NCBI GenBank assembly: GCA_025531455.1 | Contig: JAMYHL010000103.1 | Span: 1 to 64,000 of the forward strand | From: Apiotrichum sp. Y4204 | Taxonomy: Eukaryota; Basidiomycota; Tremellomycetes; Trichosporonales; Trichosporonaceae | Length of the DNA stretch: 64,000 nucleotides | Direction of reading: 5' to 3' | Notes under the pieces: generated by a model | What the model was told of the DNA's origin: nothing | Database searches by the model: none | What the model saw: the letters and a program-made list of their open reading frames with translations, nothing else | Shown: positions 23,562 through 35,750 of the stretch, one piece after another | Layout of the letters: each line of letters begins with the position of its first letter | Numbering within the stretch: the stretch's first letter is position 1 | Program-made: the position numbers and the translations under genes

Positions 23562-25272
23562 AGGTCATGATTTGCATCATCTCCCTCTGGACACGAATCT
23601 TCCCATCCGTGTTTCTCTTCCTCTCTCAGCATTCTCGGCGGTCCGTAATGGCCATTTGGGGTCCCATCTTCCACCTTCCACTCTTTATCTTTCTACTTTC
23701 ACAGGACACTTTGCTTCCGACACGAACCCGCTCTGAGAACACTGGGTTTCGCACCGTTTATGTCGTTTCCCCGCCGCCCTCGCTCCATTGTATCGCAGCC
23801 GACGCATTGGGGTGGCGCCATCGAGCAGCCAAACGCTTAGCCTGGCCACCATCGCTCCGGCGCTGCAGTATCCAACTTGCCGCCAAGGGTCCGGCCAGCG
23901 ACCAAACTCTTGAACACTGTCGGCTTTATTCATCCCACCACACCGCCCAGCCGGTCACTTTTGTATAATTTTACACACTATAATCCCCACCCATACGCAC
24001 TGTGTGCATCCCGACCCGCCTCGTAGTGGCCTGCGTCGGGTGCTGGCGCCGTCGCTGGGCCGGCAACGTCGTGGCGTGAGTATCTCCGCCCTCGTCGTAC
24101 GGTTCCCCCAGCAGGTGCAGAGTTCTAGTAGAATCGCCAATCATAGAGACAATTTGTGTACACATAGTTTCGAGGCATCAGACGCAGCTACTTGTGTGTC
24201 GTATCCGGGGCTTTTTGGTTGCAGTTGCAGGATCATATTGCAGGTTACTGATTGAGATGCTGCATGGGTGTCTATTCTGCTTCAAGTCAATGGCGATCTG
24301 TGCATTTTGTCCACAAGGATGCATTGCCACTCTGCTGATCACTGCCACTCGACTGCCACATCACAGCAACGATAATATGGCAAGTTAGAAACAAGAATAC
24401 TGGCTACATCCTGGGGGTTGCAACGTCCTTCACTGCCTCCACTACGTCACCAAACTTCCCGAGCTCCCGCGCCCAGCGCGCGGGACGGTCATGTTGCGAG
24501 TCGTCAAAGCTTGGCATGGGCTGAACTCGATCGGGGTCAGATAAAAACGCTTGGCACAGTTAGGCTGCCCGCACCGCGGCTGGTTGTAGATGCCTATGAT
24601 CCTATGATCGCTATGGGTCACCCGTCCTTCGGGGTTTTGGACATGGATTACCAATGGTTTGGAGCTGGGACATTATCTCAGACAGCGGCCGATATGGGGC
24701 ATGTAGGATGGCGAGGAGGGATCGCGCGCATATCCCATGGTTTCCACGCTTTGCACAAGTCCACGCTTCCGGGCTTCCACATCCTGCACGTGGATGATAT
24801 CCAGAGTCTACAAAATCGGGCGAGATCCGAAGGCCGATAACGGCCGCGACTCTCACCGCCATCAAGTCGCCGCAGCCACTCGGCCGCGAAACCCCACTCC
24901 CCACGCAGGAAACCAAGTAATCAAACTCCACCCGCGTGCGCGCTTTCTGACTTGTAGCGCTGCGTAATGTGGCATGCATAACCGGGACCTGCTCCTGCGC
25001 TTCTGGCCTCCTGGTTGGCCGGGGTAGCCCGGGTCGTCCACTAGGGAGAGTGGCGAGGTGACAGTCGTCGGTGGTGTCTACTCCGGCGGGGCCCCATTCA
25101 CAGGTCAGGAGAGCGCCGGCGCCGAAGTCTCCGGCCAGATCCAAGGTTCACTTCACTTTCGGCGGGGACTTGCGCTCATTCCAGGCTGCGACAGCACCTC
25201 GCGATCTGGACTCGGTTACGGGTACGGCCTGCATGGCAACCGGACGGCCGACGAGCACACGGGCGCAAGAAC
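23562..25272. other. Intergenic
   Basis: About 1.7 kb between two plus-strand genes. A 177-residue minus frame (24611-25144) has no domain and unlikely composition. No RNA gene or repeat was recognised. Confidence 0.4.
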
Positions 25273-25279
25273 TATATAT
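25273..25279 (+). promoter_or_regulatory. TATA box of the thiolase gene
   Basis: TATATAT lies about 70-75 nt before the thiolase ATG. Confidence 0.45.
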
Positions 25280-25347
25280 GTGTGGATATGTGCATGTCTG
25301 CTTACCCCCTGGTTTCTCTTTCTCACACCTCCCTAACACTTTTAACC

Positions 25348-26943
25348 ATGGCGAACCGTATCCAGACTGTCTCCGGCCACCTCTCGGGCTCGCCTAGCGC
25401 GCGTGACCGCCTTATTGCCCAGCACCCCGATGACAGTGAGTGAGAACTATGCCCGCGGTGTGAGAGTGGAGCGAGGACGGCGCAGACAGTGCGACGATCA
25501 GAGCGCATCAAAGCGCTTCCATCACGTCACCTCAGCTGTGCTGTTGATCCGCTGCGCGACACTCATCCTACCGCGGTACCCTTGCCCCGGGTGTAGCATA
25601 TGGCGCGGATATACCGTACAGATAACTGACAGCAGTCGTCGTGACCTGCGCCAAGCGCACGCCGCTCTGCAAGGCGCGTAAGGGCGGATACAAGGACACG
25701 AGCTCGGACGAGCTCCTCATCGCGACGCTCAAGGCTGCGCGCGAGAACATTGGCGTCGACCCCGCCCAGCTCGGCGACATGTGAGTCACAAAGCCACCAT
25801 TAGTACTGACAGGCAGCTGCGTCGGCACCGTGCTCACCCCCGGCGCGCCGTACGCGTGCCGCGCTGCCGCCCTCACTGCCGGCTTCCGTGAGTAATATCT
25901 GGGCTCTGGACTTGTTTCTCAAAGCCGCCAGCTGACCCCGCAGCCGAGACCGTCCCCGTCCAGGTGATCAACCGCTTCTGCTCCTCGGGCCTTATGGCGT
26001 GCGGCACGATTGCCAACCAGATCCGCAACGGCGAGATCGAGATGGGCCTCGCTGTCGGCTTTGAGAGCATGACCTCAAAGTAAGTGGTGGCAAGCCGGAT
26101 TCCCAGGTTGGCGTATACCCCATACTCACCTCCAGCCCGGACGACGGCGCACCGAAGCTTGCGGACGAGACGATGGCGCACCCTGTTGCCCGCGACTGTG
26201 TGCAGCCGATGGGATGGACGTCGGAGAACGTGGCTGGCGACTTTGACATTCCCCGCGAGGTGATGGACGCGTGGGCCGCGGGCTCGCACCAGCGTGCGGA
26301 GAAGGCGCAGAAGGGCGGCGTGTTCGCCGACGAGATTGTCCCGATCACGGTGCCGACCAAGAACGCGGACGGGTCGCGCGGCTCCAAGACGGTGTCGCAG
26401 GACGACGGTATCCGCATGGGTACGACCAAGGAGGGTCTCGCCAAGATCCGCGGCGCGTTCCCCAAGTGGCCGCCTAGCCAAACGACTGGCGGCAACGCCT
26501 CGCAGATTACCGACGGCGGCGCGTTCGTGCTGCTCATGACGCGCCGCAAGGCGCAGCAGCTTGGCCTCCCGATTCTCGCCAAGCACGTCGCGACCGTCTC
26601 GTCTGGCCTCGCGCCCCGCATCATGGGTATTGGACCGAGCATTGCGATTCCTGCTGTCCTCGAGCTCACCGGCCTGTCCAAGGAGGATGTGGACATGTAC
26701 GAGATCAACGAGGCGTTCTCGTCCATGATGGTCTACTGCGTCAACAAGCTGCAGCTCGACCCGGCAAAGGTCAATGTCAACGGCGGCGCGATCGCCCTCG
26801 GCCACCCGCTCGGCTGCACCGGTGCGCGCCAGGTCGCCACGGGCCTCAACGCCATCAAGCGCAGCGGCGGCAAGATTCTCGTCACCTCCATGTGCATCGG
26901 TCTCGGCATGGGCGCGGCCGCGGTCTGGGTCAACGAGCAGTAA
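25348..26943 (+). CDS. POT1: Peroxisomal 3-ketoacyl-CoA thiolase (acetyl-CoA acyltransferase)
   Basis: Last step of peroxisomal beta-oxidation: 3-ketoacyl-CoA plus CoA gives acetyl-CoA and a shortened acyl-CoA. About 420 residues in several exons; the first ends at 25436 and is followed by a 199-nt intron. The N-terminus ([15 protein letters not shown]) contains RI-x5-HL, a perfect PTS2 signal for Pex7 import. Catalytic landmarks are the nucleophile Cys in [10 protein letters not shown], the His in [16 protein letters not shown] and the second Cys in [23 protein letters not shown] is also typical. The splice joins give [19 protein letters not shown] and [20 protein letters not shown]. Induction by fatty acids is expected from the family, not seen here. 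Confidence 0.93.
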
Positions 26944-28021
26944 AAGAGAGTGTCGGGGTGATTTAGCAGTGTGTTGTCTTGGTATTGTTTATGGATTGTT
27001 TGCATGCCTTAATAGAACAGTTTGGCCAGCTGACGTTTTGTCACGACGGAGAGTGAGCATTGGGAATACTTTCCCAACAAGTGAAGACAAGGCTACATAA
27101 AACGTTGCCGAGTTCTCGAAGTGTCACCCACTCCGAGGAGATTGGGTGACCGTTTACCCAGACCGAGTGGGCAAAAGACTTTGCTTCATGTTCTCTTTTC
27201 GCTCTGAAAGAGCACACGGCACCACCTTACTCCATACAATGATGGCTGCTTATTCGCGTCTAGGCTCGTGACAGTGCGCCCGAAGCATCGGAGACATGCA
27301 GCGGGAATATCAGGTTTCTCAAGCACCGCAGGACATTTTTCGTGCGGGTATGGCCTCGGTCTGGGGACAGCGAGTGATGAAACCACCCCGCCAGCTATCC
27401 GCGATGAGGGCGCGTTTCGGCCGCGTTACAAGATCTCTAATCTGCCCGTGCCCCAGTCCCGGTCCCATACTCCATATATGGTAGATTGGATCTGTTCTTC
27501 AACGGTAGATTTGCCCGGCCTCTCGGGTTAGCAGATTGGGGTGGTGAAGGAGTACGCCGCCCACCAGAGGAGGGGAAACGCATGGAGGATGATACCTGGG
27601 ACCTGGAATGCCTGAAAGTCTACCGATATTATGCTGCAACTCACCCAGACGGCCGGCGAGATTCCTTCCTGATCCCTACTTCATCCCTGCCTCATCCGTC
27701 CCTCCCACCGCTTGCTAGACTCTGCACGACCTGCATCTCGCACACCAAGATCTCGCCTGCCAGCAGCGGCAATGCACAATGGGATATCCTACAAACGGCG
27801 TTAGATCTCGAAAGAGGCGGCTGGAACTCGCGTTCAGAGGCGGAGATCTCAGCTAGATCCCGGTCTGTTTCGAAATGGCCGCGCGTGTCGCCCCTCGTGC
27901 AGCACAATATGTCCTTTTACAAGCAGTCTCCAGTCTACAGCGATTGATGAGCTGCGAGGCTGCGCGACGCGCAACAGCATTTTAACGTAAAGAAGTCTCC
28001 CCGAGGCTGAAGGTGCAGATG
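26944..28021. other. Intergenic
   Basis: About 1.1 kb. It contains only chance frames; I see no gene, RNA or repeat. Confidence 0.4.
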
Positions 28022-28029
28022 TATATAAG
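28022..28029 (+). promoter_or_regulatory. TATA box of the DUF1996 gene
   Basis: TATATAAG lies about 65-70 nt upstream of the start codon at 28095. Confidence 0.5.
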
Positions 28030-28094
28030 AAGAGTTGGTTCCCGGAACGAACAAGAACAAGACTCGAACACTAACTCTACTCTCACCCGACACA

Positions 28095-30027
28095 ATGGTC
28101 AAGCTCAAGCTCCTCGCCCTGACGGTGCTGGGCGCCGTGGGCGTGATGGGCGACATGAACCGGGATGTGTCGAACGGCATCGACTCGGTGTTTGTCCTCG
28201 GCGACTCGGGTGCCATCACCTGGTCGCGCATGGACCCGATCATGAACTCTGGCACTGTTGGCGGGCACGTCCACCAGGTCTTTGGTGCCTCTGGCTTTCG
28301 TGGTGAGTAAGCCTAAATCAACATGACATGGGCGCCACATGCCACAAACACACAGTCCTTACGCGCAGACATCCTCAACTCGCCAGAGGACCAGATGAAG
28401 TCCGAGTGCACGTCCGTAAAGGTCATCCCCGACAAGTCCAACTACTGGACGCCCGTCATGTACTTTATCAACCAGAACGGCACGTTTTCGCCCATGAAGT
28501 CGTACGTTCGCATCTACTATCAGCTGCGGAACAGCACCGGGCCGATCACGGCGTTCCCTCCTGGCATGCGGATCATCTCGGGCCTCGGTGGCCGCCGCGA
28601 CGCCGGCGCCAAGCAGACACAGGGCGTCGAGCTCACCATGGATGCGTACCTCGGCAAATCGACCAACAGGCAGTATCTCCCCAACGGCACGCACCACCCC
28701 GATCCCCCCGGAAACGAATACATCCAGATGAACATCCGGTTCCCCAACTGCGGGTGGGCCAACCAGTCGCTCGACTCTGACGACCACTTTTCGCACATGT
28801 CCTGGCCTGTCAACGGCAACGGCTTGTGGCAGACCAATGCGCGCACCTGCCCCGAATCGCATCCCATCAACTACCCGCAGATCTTTATCGAGACCTTCTC
28901 GCACCTCACCGACGAGATGAGGGCCCAGTGGCGCGCAGACCGCACAAACGTCGTCATGTCAAATGGCGACACCACGGGCATTACCTGGCACGGTGAGTGG
29001 ATCAGCTGGGTGAATCAGTAGAGTTGTGCTTATCAACAGGTGACTTTGTCGCTGGATGGGACGTCAATGTACTCCAGGGCGCCATCGACCACTGCTGGGG
29101 TGTGGGTGACAACCTCGAGTCATGCTCCCACTTCAAGGACCATCTGCAGTTCCAGCCCGATCTCGAGCTGCAAAACTGTCGTCTGCAGAGCCAGATTCCG
29201 TCCGAGGAGGTCGGCTTCTATCGCCCGCTCGAGCACCTGCCAGGCTGCAACCCCGTGTGGGACTGGGACGGGCCGACGACCAAGCCAAAGGACTGCCCGT
29301 GGTACAAGAAGCCTGGATGGACGTCGCCCAACCTCCAGTTCTTTGACCACGTCTACGGTACGGGATTCTGCCCGCCCATGGTCATCCCCGGCGTCGACAC
29401 GAGCAACGTCTCCAACCTCATCCCCTCGACCGCTTCCCTCATCGCCGAGTGGGCAAAGGACCGCAAAATCAAGAACAACATCACCACCGTCATGATAGGC
29501 ACCCAGGAGGAGGTCGACAGGAACGCCGTCGAGATCAGTGAGTAGGAGGATCGGTTAGGCGGGAATGTAGCTCACACTCCACAGAGGGCGTAAATGACAA
29601 GCCCAAGGGCTACGGGATGGAGAACTGGCGCCAGACGGCGTGGGAGGAGCGCGTTCCGACAACTGGCCGCATCTCCCAGGAGAAGCTGGACGCGTCCATC
29701 AAGGCCGCGGTGCCCAATGTCAAGAAGAATCGCCACTGCAATACCGACGTCCCCTGGTTCGGTTTCCCATGCAGCGAGGAGGCGGCCCCAGTCTCGGAAG
29801 TCTCGAAGGGAGACGCCGCCGCCGGTGCCGGCCCCGGAGGCCCCATCCTCGTCGCGGTGCCCTCTTCGTCTACCACTCAGCCGAGCGCAGGCGCCTCAGC
29901 CTCGATCGCTCCTCAGCAGAGCGGAGCTGTCGCTCCCCCGCCGCCAACAAGCAATGGCAAGGAGACCGCCGCGCACAGCAAGTCGTGCCACCGCTCGCGC
30001 CGCCGTCGCCGTCGCAACGCCCACTAG
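28095..30027 (+). CDS. Secreted DUF1996-domain protein
   Basis: A fungal extracellular protein of the DUF1996 family, of unknown activity, about 590 residues in four exons. Signal peptide MVKLKLLALTVLGAVGVMG. The domain begins with the usual HVHQVFGASGFRDILNSPED across the first splice. It continues with YWTPVMYFINQNGTFSPM, FPPGMRIISG, FPNCGWANQSLDSDDHFSHM, THGDF-type junction TWHGDFVAGWD, and CWGVGDNLESCSHFKDHLQF. After about residue 440 the sequence turns to a Ser/Ala/Pro linker and finishes with the basic tail HRSRRRRRRNAH, unusual for a secreted protein. Splice joins at 28301/28369, near 28996/29040 and 29537/29585 are all in frame. Confidence 0.88.
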
Positions 30028-30451
30028 ATGGTACGAGACACGTACTTGTTTGCTTGTTTTAGTAGTTTTCGTTTTATTCTCCAAAGGCCAACTTGCTGTG
30101 GAATGGCTCTGCGCTGGCCGCTGTTTTGTAGCAATCTTTGCATTTACCACTTAATGTCAATCGAGGCTTCTGGCTTCTGGATCGGCGGGTTCTGGATCAG
30201 CAGGAGTGGCCATGATCAAAAATGATTGGCAGGGGAAAAGGAAGGATTGTCAGATGATCAGATCGTCAGACGGTGGGTCAATTGGATCGACGGGGATCAA
30301 CAAGGGGGGATCGTCGGCACTAACAACAACCACCTGACGACCGTGAGAAAACACCCCCACGTGGTCCGTCCATCCAAAATTATTGCATCACGACACCAAC
30401 ACACTGTCCAACAATCCAACACCTCCCTCAACACTCTCTCTCACCAACACA
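30028..30451. other. Intergenic, RPC4 promoter
   Basis: 424 bp between two plus-strand genes. Nothing beyond pyrimidine-rich and CAA-rich leader sequence just before the RPC4 ATG. Confidence 0.4.
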
Positions 30452-32128
30452 ATGTCCGGCCGCGACATCAAGCCCCGCCTCCCGCGCATGCCCGGCCCTC
30501 GCCGGCCGCGCGCCTCCCTTGTCGCTGCCGCGCAGTCGCAGCCCGAGGACTCGCGCGCCGAGGGATCGCGCACGGGTGACGAAGCCCCGGAAGCGATGGA
30601 CGTGGACGCTTCCGCTCCCCAACCCTCCCAACCCTCCCAGCCGTCCGCACCTTCCGCCCCCCCCGCCCCCTCCGCGCCGGCCTCGGTGTCGGCAGGCTCC
30701 AGCCGCCCCGGAAGCGGCACCGTCACTCCCAGCGGCGAGGCGAGCGCCAGCGGCGGCCCGCCAAAAATGAAGTTTCGCCCCAAGATGCCCGTCCGCCGCA
30801 CCGCGACGCAAGAGGACGTCAAGCCCGACATTACGCCCGCGGCGCGCGGGCGGCCTGCGATGCGGGCGCGCGGGCGTGGTGGCGCGCGGGGAGGCCGGCC
30901 GCCAGCCGCGAGCCTGAACACCATCGCTGCCGGCCCGTTTGGCGGTACCCGGGCAGGATGTGAGTGCGGAAGTCAATCGTGTGCTGACTTTTAGCATCGC
31001 GCCGCGTTATTGCGCCGCCGGCACCGGCGCGATACCAGCCGGACATGACGAGTGTGGAGGTGTACTCTGACAATGAGGACGGGACGCGCACGGGTGTGAT
31101 TGACATGGAGGCCGTGTCCATGCTGTCCGAGTCGGCGCCGACAAGCGTGTACCGCGACCGCGATCTCGATGGCGGAAAGGCCAAGGCGAAGGAGGCGGAG
31201 AAGGCTAAGATCAAGGACGCGAAGAAGAAGCGGCAGGCGGAGCGCCGCGCCGCTCTTGCGGCCACGTCCGAGCCGCCCGCGCTCAACGTCAAGGCCGAGC
31301 CTATTTCCCCGCTCATGACCGGCTCGATCCTCCCGAACCCGAACGCCGGGGTGCCGCCGCCAATGACCCGAGTCGGGGACGAGATGATCCCCGGAGACGA
31401 GCAGCAGGACCGCGATGCTGCCGGCCGCCGCGTGCGTGCCACGACATCGGGAAGCGACACGGGCACACCCGACACCGAGGACGTGAATGCTGCGCACGCG
31501 ATCGACCTTTCGGAGAGCGAGAGCGAGGACGAAGAGGAGGACATGGACGGCGACTTTGTCTTTGTCGAGGGCAACGACAACCCCGAGGACAAGCTGTTTA
31601 CCTTCCAGTTCCCGGCGCACATGCCGCGCTTTGTCGCGCCCGCTCCGCCACCCGACGCCGACGGCGACACCCCCATGGACGCCGCCGAAGTCAAGCCCGA
31701 GGTCAAGCCGTCGCCTGCGCAGCTCCGCCGCCGCCGCCAGTCGGAAGCGCCGCCGCCCGAGGGCCGGATCGGCACGCTGTGCGTCATGAAGAGCGGAAAG
31801 GTCAAGCTCGTGATGGGCGAGGGCGCGAACGCGATCGTCATGAACGTGAGTGAATTTTTCTGGCCGAATCTTACTCCAGATAAACCCCGGTGTGCCCACC
31901 ACGTTCCTCGAGCAGCTCGTGCACGTCGACGGCAAGACAAAGTCCACGACCGTGCTTGGCGAGGTGCACAAGCAGTACACTGCGACGCCGGACATTGGGC
32001 GCCTACTCGAGGACCTGTTCCTCAACGGTGGGGAGACGCCGGGCGACCGCGAGCGCCGCGCGGCGGAGATTGAGCGCAGGAACCGCATCGAGCGCGGCCT
32101 CGTCAAGATGGAGATGAGCAGTCCGTAG
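30452..32128 (+). CDS. RPC53: RNA polymerase III subunit RPC4 (Rpc53-type)
   Basis: A Pol III-specific subunit forming the Rpc53/Rpc37 (TFIIF-like) module used in initiation, termination and recycling; nuclear. About 535 residues in three exons, joined at 30960 to about 30994 and about 31844 to 31880. The N-terminal third is disordered and Pro/Ser/Arg-rich. A Lys/Glu/Ala-rich helix (KAKAKEAEKAKIKDAKKKRQ) follows. The conserved C-terminal RPC4 domain reads GRIGTLCVMKSGKVKLVMGE, GANAIVMNINPGVPTTFLEQ and KSTTVLGEVHKQYTATPDI. Acidic SESESEDEEED runs precede the domain. No oddities in length. Confidence 0.9.
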
Positions 32129-32428
32129 TGTGCCATGGGGGTTGGATTCATATGTACAATACCATGCAGGGTTCGTATTAGACGCGGTGGTGATGTTGAT
32201 CCTTTCGGGACGCACTGTGCGTTACACTGTGGCCTCAGCGTCATACTTTGGCCCATGTTCAGCGTCAGACCTTCGACCTGTCGATTCCTCACTGCTGGAG
32301 AGAGCTCCACAGGTTAGTTTGGTTTGACTTGCGCTTCCATCCCACTTGACAGCTTCACTCCAGTGCATATGAACATATGTATTTTCCCGTTTTCCGCTAC
32401 TCTACCCTCTCTCTCTATCGCAGGCGGC
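32129..32428. other. Convergent intergenic gap
   Basis: 300 bp between the stop codons of RPC4 and the pyrophosphatase gene. It should carry both 3' processing regions; nothing else is visible. Confidence 0.45.
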
Positions 32429-34028
32429 TTAGGCCGAGGCGGACGAGATGAAGAACGACTTGGCGATAGAGGGGTCAATCGGGGCGGCCGGCTTGGGGCT
32501 GGCGGGGGGCACGGCCGAGGCGTCCTGGCGGTCCTTGGAGCCCTCGACGGACGAGTTCGCGAGCGCAATCTTGCCCGGAGTCGTCTTGCCGGTGATGAGC
32601 TTCTTCCACGCCTCGTGGCACTCGAGGATCACCTCGACGGCGTACTTCTGTGAAAGGAGTCAGGATGGGGACAATTTGAATGCGACAGTCGTAGTCTACT
32701 CACCTTGGGCTTGACCTCGCCGGAGAAGGCGAAGACGTTCTCGGGCTTGCCGTCAGGGATCTTGTAGATGCTGGGAAACGTTAGCAGTTGTCCTAATAGA
32801 AATAGAAAGCGGCAAAACTCACCGGAACCACTCGTTGGACGCGCGGAGGAGACCGGGGAGGTGGCGCTCAAGCGACTCGACGTCGTTGACCTTGGCGGCG
32901 AGGGGGTCGTTGACGTCAATGACAATGACCTTCCAGTCGGTCTCGCCCTCGTCGAGGAGCGCCATGATGCCGAGCACCTTGACCTGCTTGATCTGGCCGG
33001 TGTAGCCGATAGCCTCACCGATCTCGCAGACGTCAAGGGGGTCGTTGTCGCCGTTCGCACCGGTCTCGGGGTGCTTCTGGTTGGGGTCCTCCCAGGTCTG
33101 GGGGAAGGCACCGTAGTTCCAGATGTAGCCGTGGTGGGGGAAGCAGTTGCGAACAAAGCGGAGCTTGCCCTTCTTGGTGTCTGGGGTGTCAGTGTTTGTT
33201 CGGAAGGGCCATCCAGGAAAAAGGATCAGTGTCACGGGCGAGACGCGCCGTCAGTGAAGTTGACTGCTAAGCGCTGCAACTGCACAACACAACACAGACG
33301 CAGCCGCCGTGCAACCACTGCGCCTGGGCGAGCACGTTCACGACTCCCGCAACGTCCGCAGTGCCACCATTCCACTCCACTCCAACTCACCCTGGAGGAT
33401 GGGGTTGAAGGCCTCCTCCTTGGAGATCTCCATCTTGGCGTTGGTCCAGCGGGGAACCTCAACAATCACTGAATATTAGCGACGCACGACGCGCGGGCTC
33501 ACTGTTGAGGATGTTCTGGGACTCATCGGCGAAGAGGGGGATGTCGCTGATGTTAGCGGGTTCCCGAGAGGTGGAGGGAAGTGGAGGAAAGAAGGAAAAG
33601 TTGGCGGTGTGCGACAGTGTGCTCGGTGGTGGAGCGCCGAGTGTGCTCGCCAACTGATGCGCTGAACATCGTGGAGCGTCGAATCGGAGTCGATGATCAT
33701 GAGGAGGAAGTGGAACGAGACCGCTGAGCTGCAAAGTAACTGCCCGCAGCTCGGTACACATTCAGATAGGCGACCTCGGATCGATCCGTGATAGCAAGCA
33801 GGAGCAAAGCAGCAGCGCGACACACATCTCTCGTCATCTAGAGCTCCCACACGGTCGTGCTGGCGTCCAAGCGCAGCGTGAACCCCGGCAACGTCGAACC
33901 CTCCTCTCTCCACCCATTTCCGCCAGGACTCACTGGAAGGGCGAGACGACCTTACCGTCCTTCTCGATGTAGACGCGGTGCTCGAGCGTGTTGGGCGCGC
34001 CGATGACGCGGGTGGTGTACTCTGACAT
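32429..34028 (-). CDS. IPP1: Soluble inorganic pyrophosphatase
   Basis: Hydrolyses pyrophosphate to phosphate, pulling biosynthetic reactions forward; cytosol/nucleus. About 285 residues in six exons, close to the yeast enzyme. The start [20 protein letters not shown] leads to [52 protein letters not shown], the metal-binding [32 protein letters not shown] and [18 protein letters not shown]. The active-site Asp cluster (DNDPLD and DVNDP) is intact. The first intron (33547-33933, 387 nt) is unusually long, while the second is only about 36 nt. ATG at 34028 is fixed by the conserved N-terminus. Confidence 0.95.
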
Positions 34029-35750
34029 TTTTGGCGACTGTTTTGAGAGATGGGAGACGGTAGTGTGGAGACGACGAAGGGTGGTGTTGACGGACATTTA
34101 GGGGATGGGGAGGGAGGGGGAGAGTGACCGGGGGAATTGGACGGGTCCTGGTGCGTGGGGGCAGTGGGTGCTGGGGTCTCGCTGGCAGTCAGTAACCACC
34201 CCCTGTCTGCCCGCACGGTGCTCGGAGCGGTTCCAATGGGATCGGGTCCATAATCGACAGCGACAAACGCACACCTTTTTTTGGGCTATTCACTACAGCC
34301 CGATAGGCATGCAACCTCTTCCTGTCTTCCAGATAATCTACTCCTGATCTCGCAATCGCGCATCGCGCAAGAGAGATTGCGCACACCATATCTTTTCTCT
34401 GCATGTGTCTGCAGTCACGCATCATCGCGCAATCTCCCCCTCTCTCTCCTCGCTTGAATCTTCGTTTTTCAGACCCCCAAAATCCAACCACTCACCAATA
34501 TACGCGCGACTAGTTCTTAGCTCCTGACTCGTGCTAGTCGTGTCGGAGTAATTCTAAAAAAAGGGACGCAGATAGGCGCGCGCTGGAGGAGAGACGAACG
34601 TCGGGATGTTCGGAGTGGAGGTTCGAGCGAGGTGTGGAGTGTGGGGAAGAGCAGTCCTCTTGGGGGGTTGTGCAATGTCTGGTGCGGAAGAGTGGTACGG
34701 CTGGCGAGCGATGCGATACAACAATGACTTGTGAGTGTGCGAGCGTGCGAGCTTGACGCTGGCCTTGTTTCGTTCGTGAGCTGGACTGCGCCGAAGATGC
34801 AATGGTGGGATGGAGAGCAACAACAATCCCAAGATGAAAGATCGCGAGCGCAGAGGCCGGGGCGTCCACTAGCCACCGACTTTTGCTGGCTTGGTGGTGT
34901 GCTGGCTCGGACTCGTCCCCATTCCATCTCCGCACGGCCGCACGGCCGCTTTCTCAATCGCAATGGTTTCTCATGTCGAGCGGGGTGTAGGGTGGGGATA
35001 ATGGATTGGGATGGCATCCTGTGCCCCGCTGGTGCAGTGATCGGTGGGGGTGGAGTGGGAGATGTTCTCGGCAATACCAATAGGCGAGCGCTCTGCGGCC
35101 GCACTCGGAACAGATTACCGGAAAGCCAAGAAGACCTTATCTTGGGATCTTGGTGAATTGGTGAACTTGGTGAACACCACGGTAAGCTCACGTGGAACAG
35201 CTGATGATTCCGGACTAAAGGACTCCGGACTCCGAAGGGGGGCCGGTATCTGGCTGGCCTTGATCGAGGCTTTTTAAGCAGATGGCATTGAAGACTACGA
35301 CAACGGAGCATCGAGAGAAGGCAGATGAGGAGGGCACATATGTACACTGGGGAAGGCAACACTGTCGTGGTTGGTTGATCTTTGTTGAGAGAGGAGAACC
35401 AGATAGCCGTTTGAGAGCTCATTGTAATCTAAGAACTGTCCCTCAACCATACCGCCTTGTACTTGTACTCAGACCTGCTGGACAAAAACTCACGCTACCA
35501 ACATCGAAAGAAGGAAAAGAAGGTTAGAAAGAAGAGTCAGAGGGGTTAGATGGGTCAGAAGAGTGTAGAATGCGAAAACTTGAAGACCCACATTTCGATA
35601 AGCAGTCAGTAACTCCAACACCCCTTGGGCAGAAGCAATACACCGTGATCTTCACCTTAACGAACCCCACACGAACCCCCACCGCAATGGCTTCCTTCAC
35701 ATGCTCACTTCTGATATGTATCTAGGCCACATAGACCTCTACAGCGTGAT
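34029..35750. other. Intergenic
   Basis: About 1.7 kb. A 301-residue minus frame (34517-35422) has no domain and is Pro/Ser/Arg-rich without codon bias, so I treat it as chance. The part nearest 34029 is the pyrophosphatase promoter. Nothing else can be supported. Confidence 0.4.

Noticed and set aside
24611..25144. 177-codon minus-strand frame
   Set aside because: No domain, no splice partners and a composition with frequent Cys/Arg as in chance frames.
25873..26805. 310-codon minus-strand frame
   Set aside because: Antisense to the thiolase, whose catalytic motifs are on the plus strand.
34517..35422. 301-codon minus-strand frame
   Set aside because: No domain, no codon bias and Pro/Ser/Arg-rich random composition; other strands are equally open.
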